Positions 35,241 through 46,100 of a stretch of DNA of 64,000 bases are shown in pieces. A program made the translations under genes and the position numbers. Under the pieces are notes generated by a model. That model was given only the letters and a program-made list of their open reading frames with translations, did not search any database and had not been told where the DNA came from. Source of the stretch: Favolaschia claudopus (Eukaryota > Basidiomycota > Agaricomycetes > Agaricales > Mycenaceae); NCBI GenBank assembly GCA_037176885.1, contig JAWWNJ010000061.1, positions 124,001 to 188,000 on the forward strand, written 5' to 3'. Position 1 is the stretch's first letter; each line of letters begins with the position of its first letter.

Positions 35241-36048
35241 GGTGTGCTGGTGCGTTTGAGCCCATCATTGGCGCCTCTGAGCCCATCAGGGAAACCATGG
35301 AGCCTGTAGTCATGGAAGACGAAAGGGTTCTCGTCCTTGGGCGTGAGGTGCTGATGCTTTCGAATACATTAAGAGGTAGGGAGGAGGAGCGCTGGCATAT
35401 TCTGTGGATCATCGAACGCGGGTGATGATCCCTCCATTCTCTCCGTCGTCGTGTATCTCGTACGCATAGCATCCCGCGTCGTCCGACTTGTGCTCATGCG
35501 CGGCGAAGGAGCTGCGCGACATCGTCGTGGAAAGGCTGGTCGATACTACAAGTGGCTAGTGCGGATTGGTTGCGATTGGGCTCGGATGTGGATGGGCGAC
35601 AGGCTGATGAAGTCCTGGAAGTGGACGAGAATACGCACTCGTCATCCAAGGGTCGGGTCCGAGGAATTACAGTAGCTAGGACCGAGTGACGAGGAGAAGG
35701 TGAGATTTGAATGGCATCCGCATCTTTCCGTCATCTCATCGTTCGCATTCCCAAGTGCTGCTCCTCGTTCCTTGCGAGTGTGTATCCCCTCCCTTGCATA
35801 TACGCTCATTTCATGCCGCCCTTTGAAGATCGTGCTTAATTCACAATCGACGTCCTGCGGAGTTATATACTTCATTCGAACATTTCACTGTTCCCTGTTT
35901 CTGTATCCTTCCTGTAAAAACCTTTCCCTATTGCCCAATTTCCGACGCGCCCACTTCTAACTTGGTCCTGTGTCGGCAAACACGACCAACCATCCTCTTT
36001 CTTGCCACCGAACCACCACCACCCCAGCATAATCTTCAACTCTTCGTC
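35241..36048. other. Intergenic, no gene recognised
   Basis: Includes two near-identical GAGCCCATCA.TGG/GGG units (35258-35295). Nothing else recognised. Confidence 0.4.
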
Positions 36049-36264
36049 ATGCCAGCATCTTCACTCGACCTCCAAGCTCTTCTAGGGTCTTCAAAGCAAC
36101 AAAGCTCCATTGGACTCCCAGTCCTTCGAGAGCAATACGAGTCATTAAAGTCCCAATTGGCTGCCGTTCGTGCACAGCGAAAGGAGTTGAAGGAGGAAAC
36201 AAGCGCGTTGGAGGGGAATATCGAAGATACGGAGGAAGAAATTGACGCCACTGCAAGCAAATAG
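36049..36264 (+). CDS. Short coiled-coil protein or first exon
   Basis: A 71-residue frame starting MPASSLDLQALLGSS. Residues ~25-68 form a strong heptad-like coiled coil (REQYESLKSQLAAVRAQRKELKEETSALEGNIEDTEEEID). Just downstream another frame (36242-36445) continues with plausible protein (NSLVDVAFDVEAKDPGG) and a third follows (36352-36636). The true gene may therefore be longer, with unrecognised introns or frame breaks. No family recognised. Confidence 0.35.
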   Translation: MPASSLDLQALLGSSKQQSSIGLPVLREQYESLKSQLAAVRAQRKELKEETSALEGNIEDTEEEIDATASK

Positions 36265-36730
36265 CCTCGTGGACGTTGCGTTTGATGTCGAAGCGAAGGA
36301 TCCGGGAGGCGACGTGGAAAGCGTGATTGAACTCCCTCGTTTGCGACGCCTTTGCAAGACGAACGACCGGTTTTCTCGGTACTTCGTTGCCCCGAGACAC
36401 TGGAGTTCTCCGGAGTTGAAGTTGAACTTTATATTGAACTCATAACTCGGGTGGAGCTCCATTATGATATACGCTCAGAAGATTTCCTTAGTGCTTTTCT
36501 CACGAAGGAAGTTAACCAACACCGTGTAGATAATCTGTCTCAGGTGGCAGCCTGGCTGTTGCAGCAACGGCTTCGTAATTTACATTCATTCTCTTGCCCC
36601 ATGGATCGTAAGCACTCAAGCCAGAGCCTTTCGTGAGACATACAGCTCATGCGTAAATAAATACATAGACAAGCTACGGGATTTCTGGGACACAAATGTC
36701 GAGATATCAGCTAGGCTCCTTCAGTGAACT

Positions 36731-38534
36731 TTACACGACGCTTCCCTTCGATGTCGAAGGGCCGAGCCTTCTCGAGTCAGTGAGCCCTATGCTTCTTCCC
36801 TCGTCGACTTTAATCGTGTCCGGATTCGTCGCATACTCGATGTCGGTTGCGGGAGGGTAGGAAGGGATGGTAACCATCGCATGGCCACCGGCGTAAAGCT
36901 GCTCTCGGACATGTTCGCGGGAGTTAAGACTGGGATGCATATGGATCGATGAGCGGAATGGGACAATGGAATTGGGAATTGGAGGAAGTCTTACATCGAC
37001 ATGAAACTGAGAGCGTGGACTGAACATATTAATTATATTGATGAGTGTGTGGCCATGAGAGGTCGAGAAAAACCTTACGTCGGATGAGAATGAAGAAAAA
37101 CCTAGAATGTCGTTTCACATTTCAGACTATTTTTATGACAAGGGCAAGACTCACGGGACTTGGTCCAAGTTGGCCGGGGCAGCAGCAGCCTGTAAGTACC
37201 GGAAGTGAGCAATGAATCGCACCTCTGATTAATTAGTTGAACTGAACCGCAATAACGTCACCAAGTGCGAAGACACAGGTGAGTGCACCGGTGCTCAATG
37301 AGTAAGTCACCAGCATGTTGATCGCCTTGTTGGTTCTGAGGATAATAAGTATAGTGTCAAGGAGCCGAAGGTAAGTGGAGAGATGGGAGATTGACTTCTG
37401 AAATCCCGTTTTGTTCTTCGACAGATAATAAAGCATTGTTCCCGCAATTAGGAGATCGGCTGCCGCCCCAAATCCCAGGCCGAGGGCGGACCGCACCTGC
37501 GTTCGAAATACTTTGAGCAGGTTCCAGCGCCAGCCGCGCAATATATTTGACGTACAAAAAGACGGTCGGCCAGTTTAAAGAACTTGACCTCAAAGCTGGT
37601 TTGAATTGTCAGACCTGTCTCAACGTATGTGTTTGTAGGAGACTCGCCCTTTCTGCGTGTAGAGCACTGAAAATACTGTGACTCTATGTCAGCAAACGTC
37701 TCGGAAACAGCTCATCGGAACGCCCACTGAAAGCGGGAATCGAGCAGATGCCCTTGGAGCTAATGTCAGCTTTCGGAGCAGTTGTAGGAGAATGAACGAC
37801 TGACTATCACACTTGGGAGGAGCAGAAATTTATTTGATATGATGTAGATTCTCCACGCATAGAAGAGGCGGACGTTTGCGCTGAGGAAGCCTAAGAGCGT
37901 ATCATATTCAGATCTGGCGACTGTGAAAGGAACAAATTGACACGGACTTCCAAAGGCGGTCTGTAGCTATGAAGATAATCGATTTCAGCCGTAATCAGAA
38001 GGGCAATGTGCAGAGGACTCACCAGAAGACTCCTAGGAAACGGACGGAGATTCGAATGAGAATTCGTCGAATGCAAATTTCAAATTGGTATTAAGGCTCA
38101 CCAAGGTATTATTCCGAGCTGAACGTAATCCCCGAAGTTTGTAACCACCACGGAGTACATTGAGTGGGAAACGAGAGAAAGGTGGAAGGTATCCAATAAG
38201 AATAGACCCATGACCTAAATAGTATCGTCAGCCTGGTATGCCTCTCGTCACAGGTTTCCGATGTTTGAGTTCTTACTTACAAACGCCTTCAAAATCGTCC
38301 GATCGCGCGAAGAAGATTTTGTGAAGTAGAGATAAACTTGAAGGCAGGTGATGCCATACAGCCTGGAATTGTCGTCATCAGTACTAGTACATTCGACAGT
38401 GGATGTGCGATAAGAGCTCACACTGAAGAGACAATGAGGCCGATGAGCCAGGCCCCGAGGGTGTTGTCGAGGGGAATGAGACTTCCCCGGGCAACAAGTG
38501 GCATAGGCAGGGAAAATCCAAGACGGAGGAACAT
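36731..38534 (-). CDS. DUF6534-like seven-helix membrane protein
   Basis: Exons followed in phase: 38534-38422, 38362-38281, 38214-38102, 38032-38023 (10 nt), 37960-37948 (13 nt), 37890-37813, 37759-37728, 37666-37556, 37496-37396, 37335-37248; the C-terminal exons down to 36731 are less certain. Family landmarks: DNTLGAWLIGLIVSSVLYGITCLQVYLYF, MGLFLLDTFHLSLVSHSMY, LIIPW-like GIIPW, NVRLFYAWRIYII, AAADLLIAGTMLYYL..KTGF, NMLVTYSLSTGALTCVFAL, and a polar tail starting LNSREHVREQL. DUF6534 proteins are fungal membrane proteins of unknown role. The fourth helix (around 37759-37728) and the last helix are poorly preserved, so the copy may be decaying. Two adjacent microexons of 10 and 13 nt are unusual. 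Confidence 0.65.
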
Positions 38535-40690
38535 GACCCTGTTCAAACAAGGTAGCACTATAGAACGAAACCGGGTTTTATGTCAATGAGTATCTGCCAG
38601 TGGGTTGCCGTTCATTCGTACCATCGTAACGGTGTCAATCAATATCATGATCTTTTGGGTGCATCTGTCGGTCGAATCAGTACGCTCGAGATAGAAGTAA
38701 TGGGAGAGATAGCGCGGGGAGTTATGTCGGAGATATAATGCTTTCCATACCGTCTCGAAAGGTATAGAAGGAAGGCCCAGTTTTGCGTTTCGAGAGGATC
38801 AGGGAACTTCATTAGACTGATTGGAACCTTCGTATGATGCTTGCTGAATGGAGAGAACACGCGTGTGTGCATCCAACGACGCGAAGATAGACGGTGATAT
38901 AAAAGCTCGCTATAATTTGTCCAATCAGAAAATCAGTAATCTTGCACACCGAATTGACAACCTGAGAGAGGATGATTGGGAGGAATGGTGTACAACTGAA
39001 TCTGACAACGTGCAGTGGCGTCTGCAGACTATCAGTGGATTCTGGGAGGCACGATGGGGGCGCAATTGAGTGAATTTGAGTGACGGTAAAACCGCATCAG
39101 CGCGAAGAATTCGACGTACATCTGGCCATTGAAGTTGGAATGCAAGAATGGAGCGAGTTATTATGCGCTGGAACGATGGGTTGAACAATGGGACGAATGG
39201 AATCTGCGGAAATCAGCCCCTCCACGCAGGTTTTGGCTGTTTGTGGAACCTGCGGAAAGAACGGCTTCGTGCGGTAGTCAGTATCGGTGCGCTGACTGAG
39301 CTAGGCGTCTCGGTGCCTCAAAGAGTTGATAGTCACGACTCACGATAGTTGTAGAGGGGAGAAATTCGTCGGGAGTTCGGATGAAAAGACAGTTCACCAC
39401 CGGGTATTGGCAACAGAAAGGCAAGACGTTGCTGTGCAAAATCCCAAAGAGTCACTTGTGCGAATCGATCTAGAGAATGTCACGTACGGTAGTCAAAAAG
39501 CTGCGCAGATAATTCCATTTCCATATAGATGCGAGTGTACAGCCAGGAACGAACAGTTTTCCAGGCAGCCAGTCACCGACTTTCTGATTGAATCTGTGCT
39601 CCAAGTCTTGAAGTCTCTTAGTCTAGACTCTAGAGAGTACTTACGGTCCGCCTCGCCTTGTCTGTGATCAAAAGAATGAAGCGATGAGAGACGATCGTAA
39701 CCGGGAGATGCCAAGATGCAATGGGGGTAGGCCAGTATCGTGTGGATGTGGTGGAAGGAGACAAGAAGGAGACGGCCATCGTTTGCGGAGTTTGCCGATT
39801 CTATTGATCGGATGATGATCAGATCAATCAAATTCGCTCTTGCTTCCTACGCTCATGATGTCGAGTGTCCTCGCCACTTCCGAGGGAATCTAGGGCTGCC
39901 CTTCGAACTTCTAACAGCTCTTGATGCTGTCAACATTCTTGAAATTGAGGCACTCATCCAGCGAGCAGAAAATGACCCCCACCGTCGGTTTTCTCTCGAT
40001 GCGAAGCAGGCTCTGGCGCAGAGCCAAAGGAATAAGTCAGGTATGTTCATGCGATTTAACTGCGTACCGAACCGGCCAGATCTCGCGTGCTAGGTTCCGA
40101 GACTTATGGAAAGTTTCACCTATCTCTGTGGCGCTGCCTTCCGACGACGAAGCAAAAAGCATCAGCGTACTACTTCCCCAAAGTCATAGTCACTTATACT
40201 ATCTAGGTATACCAGAACTTGCCGCTGAAATCTGAGCAGACTGCTTTCGATTTGGTGTCAATTTCTGTCTGTCCTCGGATCTTAAAACCTGGAATCTACG
40301 CTCGACTTGTAAATCTATTTTCGAATTTCATTCGTTATAATGACTGTTTCTAGATTTACTCTGTTGTTCGGTCGAGCTCCAGTGTCCGCCATATTCTGTC
40401 TCAGATTCTCATCTCATTATAGTCCGGTTGTCTCGAACATTCGAGTCCTTCGTTCCTGTCGCCGGCATAAGTATACCTAAACCGTTCGGCATTGAACCAT
40501 TACTGTCACGCCGCTCGGCGAACTGGAAGATAAATATAATTGTGACAACGGTGGGTGGCCGCTCTTTCTCCGCTCTCACTGTCGTGCCACTGCGTCCCCC
40601 GTTCTCCCCAGCTGTTGTGCTCCCCTGAAACAATGTCCGCGTCAGGTACTTCACGCCTTCATCGAGTTCTTTCATTCAGCTCACCAGCGT
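38535..40690. other. Intergenic, no convincing gene
   Basis: Open frames at 38645-38872 (minus), 39326-39667 and 39740-40093 (plus) have no domain I recognise. The last reads like helical protein (LPFELLTALDAVNILEIEALIQRAEN) and may be part of an unrecognised or dead gene. The final 200 bp are the upstream region of the SET-domain pseudogene. Confidence 0.4.
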
Positions 40691-41858
40691 ATGTTCCTAG
40701 ATAGATCGAAATGGCCTTCCCCAGAGACCGTCGAATTCACGCGGCTCCTAAGGAAGACCGATACGCAAACAGTCCTTATTGCGGAGCCTATTATCGCTCA
40801 ATTAATCTCGTCTCAGCCCAACTTTCCCGAACCCACGCTCCACGCAGCTCAAACCACGTACGAGATCCGTCGGACAGCGACGATGGGGTCGGGTATGTTC
40901 GCCAAATGCGATCTGAAGCCCGGTGACTTAATCCTGGCTGAACGTCCGGCACTCATCTCATCTATCCCAACCACTTCCTGGGTAACCTCAATACAGCGTT
41001 TGAGGTTGCTTTGGAGTATATGACGGTGGAAGATCGTGTCGCGTATCGCAAGCTGGCATCTTCGGCCCCCAAGCAGCGCCAGGAACTGGTGATCTGGTTC
41101 GCATTGCGACAGCTAACTGTTTCCAAATGCCACCCTATATTCCAGGCGGTCCAAATGACCGCTATAGCATCGTGGAATGTACTTAGTGGCGTCGCGTATC
41201 AACCACAGGTACCAGTTGTCCACATCCTACCCTCTTTCGTGTTTACTTACTCGATATGTGACTTTGCTGATAGCTGCTCGCCGAACACCATCGCGGATTT
41301 TCACTATCCAACTTTCTCGTTGGTCGTTCGCGCGATACGGGAAATCAAGACCGGAGAGGAAATAACCACCATGTATGCTGCAATAGACGGGACGAAAGCC
41401 CTACGGCAGCCGCGCCTTGCGTTCTGTATGGATGCATGGTATGCGCCAACCCGGCCGGCATTGCCTCGTCGGATATGATGAGGACGGCGATAATGTCGTA
41501 TAACCCCTGGTCCCTCGCAAACCATCCGAACACTGGACTCAAGGACAAGAAACGGCTGCTGGCCGAGATGGTGCAATGTGCCGGCATCATCGAGCAGGAG
41601 GGAATGCAGGCTAGCATCACATATCCTATGATACTCGACGTATCCGCTCGATTGGCAAGTATGCTTGGAGATGACGACTTTGCCAAACAGCAAAGCGCGA
41701 AGGCGGAGATGTTTTACGGGATGCGGGAGTGGTATACCTCACTCAAAAATTTCGTCAAGTGGGTGTTTGAACCGGAGGAAACCATGGCGGACCGTCTCCA
41801 CTGGGCGATAACGCACTTCGAAGAATTCAAAGAGAAGTTGGATGCAGACCGATGGTGA
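40691..41858 (+). pseudogene. SET-domain (SMYD-like) protein gene with several frame breaks
   Basis: Pieces of a SET methyltransferase occur in order but in changing frames: MGSGMFAKCDLKPGDLILAERPAL; NTAFEVALEYMTVEDR; a GTGDLVRIATANCFQMPPY segment continuing as GPNDRYSIVE; SRINHS|CSPN, the SAM and substrate-site motif, split by an intact intron (41213-41273); then IREIKTGEEITTMY; and VLYGCMVCANP, the post-SET-like end, followed by a helical tail to 41858. At least four +1/-1 shifts are needed (near 40970, 41065, 41180 and 41400), none explained by plausible introns. I therefore call it a dead gene, or a region of poor sequence. SET enzymes transfer methyl groups from SAM to protein lysines. 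Confidence 0.65.
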
Positions 41859-43192
41859 TCTGAGTACGATTCATGTTGAGAAACGGTATTTGTTCGTTAA
41901 TGTACGACTTATTTGTAGTATCAAAGAATCTGGATAATTTGGTGACATTAAATTCTACTCATGGTTTTCTCCTAGCCTCTTATAAACAGACATCGTAATA
42001 CAAAACTCCTCGTACCTGCGGTGTAATATAATGGTTTTCTCCAGGACTTGTAGAAAGAAAACCAGGGCAGCAATTCTGATCAGTTGCAACTCTCTTTCAT
42101 GTTTCCAACCTCCATTCCGAAGGCATTATTAGTTAAACTAGGGTTGTTGTGAATTTCATTTTGGTAGTCATCATCCAAAGACTGAATTGCCCCTCCGGTG
42201 GAGCTCGACGTCAGTCTTCGCTACTCAAAATCTCTACCAGCATCAGACATTCGCGGAAGATACCTACCTCGCACTGAAATAAGCGATGAGATTTTGATGC
42301 GATTTGCGGAAGTTGGAGACAACAGATGTCATAAACTCAACCTAAGATTCAAATTTTCAGGGTAACCAACTCTTGTCAGAGAAGAATCACTCAAAGTCAG
42401 CGCCCCCCAAGCTCTGTGTAAAGTGAGGAGGGTATTTGTCGCTGTTAGATATCGAAGCGCGAATCGGCAATCACCGACTCCACCTTCCTTCCGTCCCACC
42501 ACCACATACAGTGACGCCAGTGTCTTTGAGGAAGCGGGCAGAAGCACAACACGTTCCCTGGAGATGTTGGGGCCAGAAACGTCATCGCGAATGATTCTAA
42601 GGCTACCCTCCGGTTATCGTTCATCTGTTGTTCATCGCTGAGTCTTCGCCGCTATTTCATCATGAACGACGCACTTGCAGCGCGAACCCTGCGTTAGGAT
42701 TTGAGAGGCCAACATAGCTTTGGTGGATCATAAAGGTTCCCCTGTGAGCCCGACACTTGAGTATATCGACCCCTGTCGGCGTTTTTTCAGCATCCTCATA
42801 GAAAGCTCAGTTATCAAGCAACGCCGACAAATCTTTGCGTCGGAAGTCATGGTGCTAGGCAACCCCATCAATTGCGCAATGCGAACGGATTGTCGGACAC
42901 ACACCGGATCTGGACAATGAGCCTTCGACAAACAGCGCTCGCTTAGACGAGCTCCACACATTACATCGTTTGTTTTCGACTACAATTTTCCTGCTTTTCC
43001 CCCTTCCTCCTCTCAGCAATCTACAACCACTTGAGCTACTGAAATTATACAAGGTGAACACCGTCTGACAAATTCAAGGGCCCTACTGACACACCAAACA
43101 CCGATCAAGGCACACAGCCGTCGGTCTTGTCGCGCCTTCGTGAGAGGCACATTAACACGGACTTTCCGTCTCCTCCTCTTACCCTCATCTTA
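41859..43192. other. Intergenic, no gene recognised
   Basis: Short ORFs only. The last ~150 bp, CT-rich on the plus strand, form the likely promoter of the NRPS-like gene. Confidence 0.45.
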
Positions 43193-46100
43193 ATGTCCAT
43201 CCCTCTCTCTTTTCTCCGTAACTCCCCCCAATCCTCCTCCTCCACCTCTCCCGGCGATGCCCTCGCACAACGAATCTCCCAATCCTCCCGAGTGGCTACT
43301 CTCCTAGACTGCCTCCCCTCCACCCCCGAACCCGCAATCCACTCCCCAGACCCCTCACGCCCACCACTGACCCACAAAGAAATCAAGACCTTCGTCCAGC
43401 ATTTTTCCCTGCCCCACTCGCCTTCGCATCAACCCCTCGGCCCCAATGACCGCATCATGGTCGTCCTCCCCACCGGCCCCGAAAACGCATTAGCGCTCCT
43501 CGCGCTCGCGGCGTACCACACCTGCGCGCCGGTCAACGCGAGCTGCACGGCGGCGGAGCTGCTCGACGACGCGCGGAGGCTTAATGCCAAAGCCGTCGTG
43601 ACGACTCGCGACGCGGAGGCAAGGCTGGAGCTGCGCGCGCTGCGTGAGGCGTTGGGATGCGACGTTGTGTATGTGGACGCGCGGGCTTCGGGGCCGTGTG
43701 GCGTTTTTGATATGGCCGTACTCGGTACCGAGGCGATGCAGGTTCAGGGCACGCCTTCCACGTTGCATGGCTTGTCGGATCGGTCACTGATTCTCCATAC
43801 GTCGGGGACGAGCGGGAAGAAGAAGGTCGTTCCTTATACGCTCCTTTCTCTTATTGTCGGTACGAGTTGTGTGGTGGAATCTTGGGATTTGCGGCCGACC
43901 GATGTAAATCGTGCGTCGTGTTCTTTCTTTCGCCTCGTGTCCTGCGTACGCTGATTTCATTACTCGAAAGTGAATATGATGCCCCTCTTCCATGTCGGCG
44001 GTATCGTTCGTAATTTATTAGCGGTGCGTGGTCTTTGTTTTTATTCGTCCGTGACATTCTCATTGTTGTTCAGCCAATATTCTCCGGCGGAAGCGCCATA
44101 ATGTGTGCTGGATTTGATTCTATGGCTTTCTGGACGCTCTCTCAGCAACTACAGGCAACATGGTAACGTTCTATTCTCAATCGATCTTTCCGTTTCTCAC
44201 GTAGATCAAACCTCAAAGGTACTACGCCGCCCCCACAATTCATCACGCTATTCTTACATCAAAGCCTGAATCCATGGTCCCTTCACGCGACTTGCGTATC
44301 CGTATGATAGCTAACGCCGCAGGCGGACTTCTACCCTCCCTCGCCGTCGACTTGCAAACCACATTCCAAGCCACCATCCTTCCCTCATATGGAATGACCG
44401 AGTACGTCTGTTTCAGTTCTCCCATCGCAACTATCGCCTAATCCGAATCGCTCAGATGCATGCCCATCGCCACCCCTCCAATCACCTACAACCTCGACCG
44501 CCCAGGCTGCTCCGGCATCGCCTGCGGCCCCCACCTATCCATCCGCTCCCCATCCAACATCGAACAAGCGCTCCCCGCCGGCTCCACCGGCGCCATCTGC
44601 GTCCGCGGGCTCCCCGCCTTCCAGGGGTACGAAACCTCCCCCGACCCAAACGTCCCGCTCGACACGTCGGCGTTTTCGCGCGAGGGGTGGTTCGATTCGG
44701 GTGATATGGGGCATGTGGATGAGGATGGGTATTTGTTTATTACGGGGAGGTCGAAGGAGATTATTAATAAGGGTGGGGAGGTGGTGTCGCCGTTTGAGGT
44801 GGAGGAGGCGGTGGTGACGGCTGCGAGGAGGTTTGTCAAGGTGAGTATTCGTCGATGTCGGTTTGTTACGCGGGGATTTAATTTGTGGGACAGACGACGT
44901 TGGCGTTTGGGATAGAGCATGATGTGTTGCAGGAGTGTATTGGTGTTGTGTTGGTTTCTGTTCCTGGGAAGCTGAGACTTGGATTGGGGCAATTGCAGGA
45001 TCTTCTGAGGTGCGTTTACTGTTCTAGCAGAATGGGATTCATAAAATTGACGTATTTTTTGTAGGCCACATTTACATCCGTCAAAATGGCCGTTCGCTAT
45101 CGTGTACATGGACGATCTCCCCAAGAACAGGTAGTTTCACAACAATTTTCTCCCCCTTCGACACTGAGACTGGTATTCGTAGTGCCGGCAAACCTCTTCG
45201 AATCAAACTGGCCGAGCGTCTTGGACTGGGCTGTCTTTCTGATTCTCTCCCGGCGTTCCAACGACACTTCGAAGCCGACGTCCCCGATGCCCAATCTGCC
45301 CTCTCTGAACCCATCCCTTGCTCCCGCGTCACCTTCGACATCTCCTCTATCGATCGTGCTCTGCTCAGCGTCCACGGAGTAGAGGACGTAGCGGTTCGCA
45401 TCCGTCCCGACGGCGCGCCTGAAGCTTTCGTCTGCGCCTCCGACATGGACCCACAGGATCTTAAAGCCGCCGTCGCTTCTGTCCTTCCTGGCTACGCCAT
45501 TCCTGACCCACTGCACATCCTACCAGGCGATGTTCCGCGCACGAAATCCGGTGAGGCGGATTTCGCGCGGATGGAAGTTGAGATTGCCGAGATGAACGCG
45601 TCGGCGATGACGGAGTCGGCGTTGCTTGTCCGTGACATCATTGCGCAGTTGTTGGCGGTGGATCGAGGGAAGGTGAATGGGGATTCGGACTTTTTCCTTC
45701 TTGGAGGGTGCGTCGTCGTTTACTTACTCACTTCGCTTGGGTTCCAGCTAATATTATTGACTTTTTTGTTTAGAAATTCTCTCCTTCTCGGAAAACTAGC
45801 GCACCAGATCCGTAAGGAAACGGGTGTCAGCGTCCCCGTAGCCACTCTTTTCAATCGCAGCACCGTTAAATCGATCGCTGAGTTGGTCGATGCATCGGAG
45901 ACGAAGCATCCAAAGGAAGGAACATATTTGACGGGCGGGCGTCATAGTCGGAATCAAAGCGACGTGACTCTGCTAGCCAACGGTCGCGCCAGCGTTTCGC
46001 CGAGTTTTCATAGTAGGGCTGGCAGCGAGACGACGTTGTTCTCCCCGGGCTTCCATGATGGTGCTACTAGCAAAACGGCGCGCAGTCAGCATCATCCACT

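Noticed and set aside
39740..40093. 117-codon plus-strand ORF
   Set aside because: No recognisable domain and no in-phase continuation; kept only as a note in the intergenic entry.
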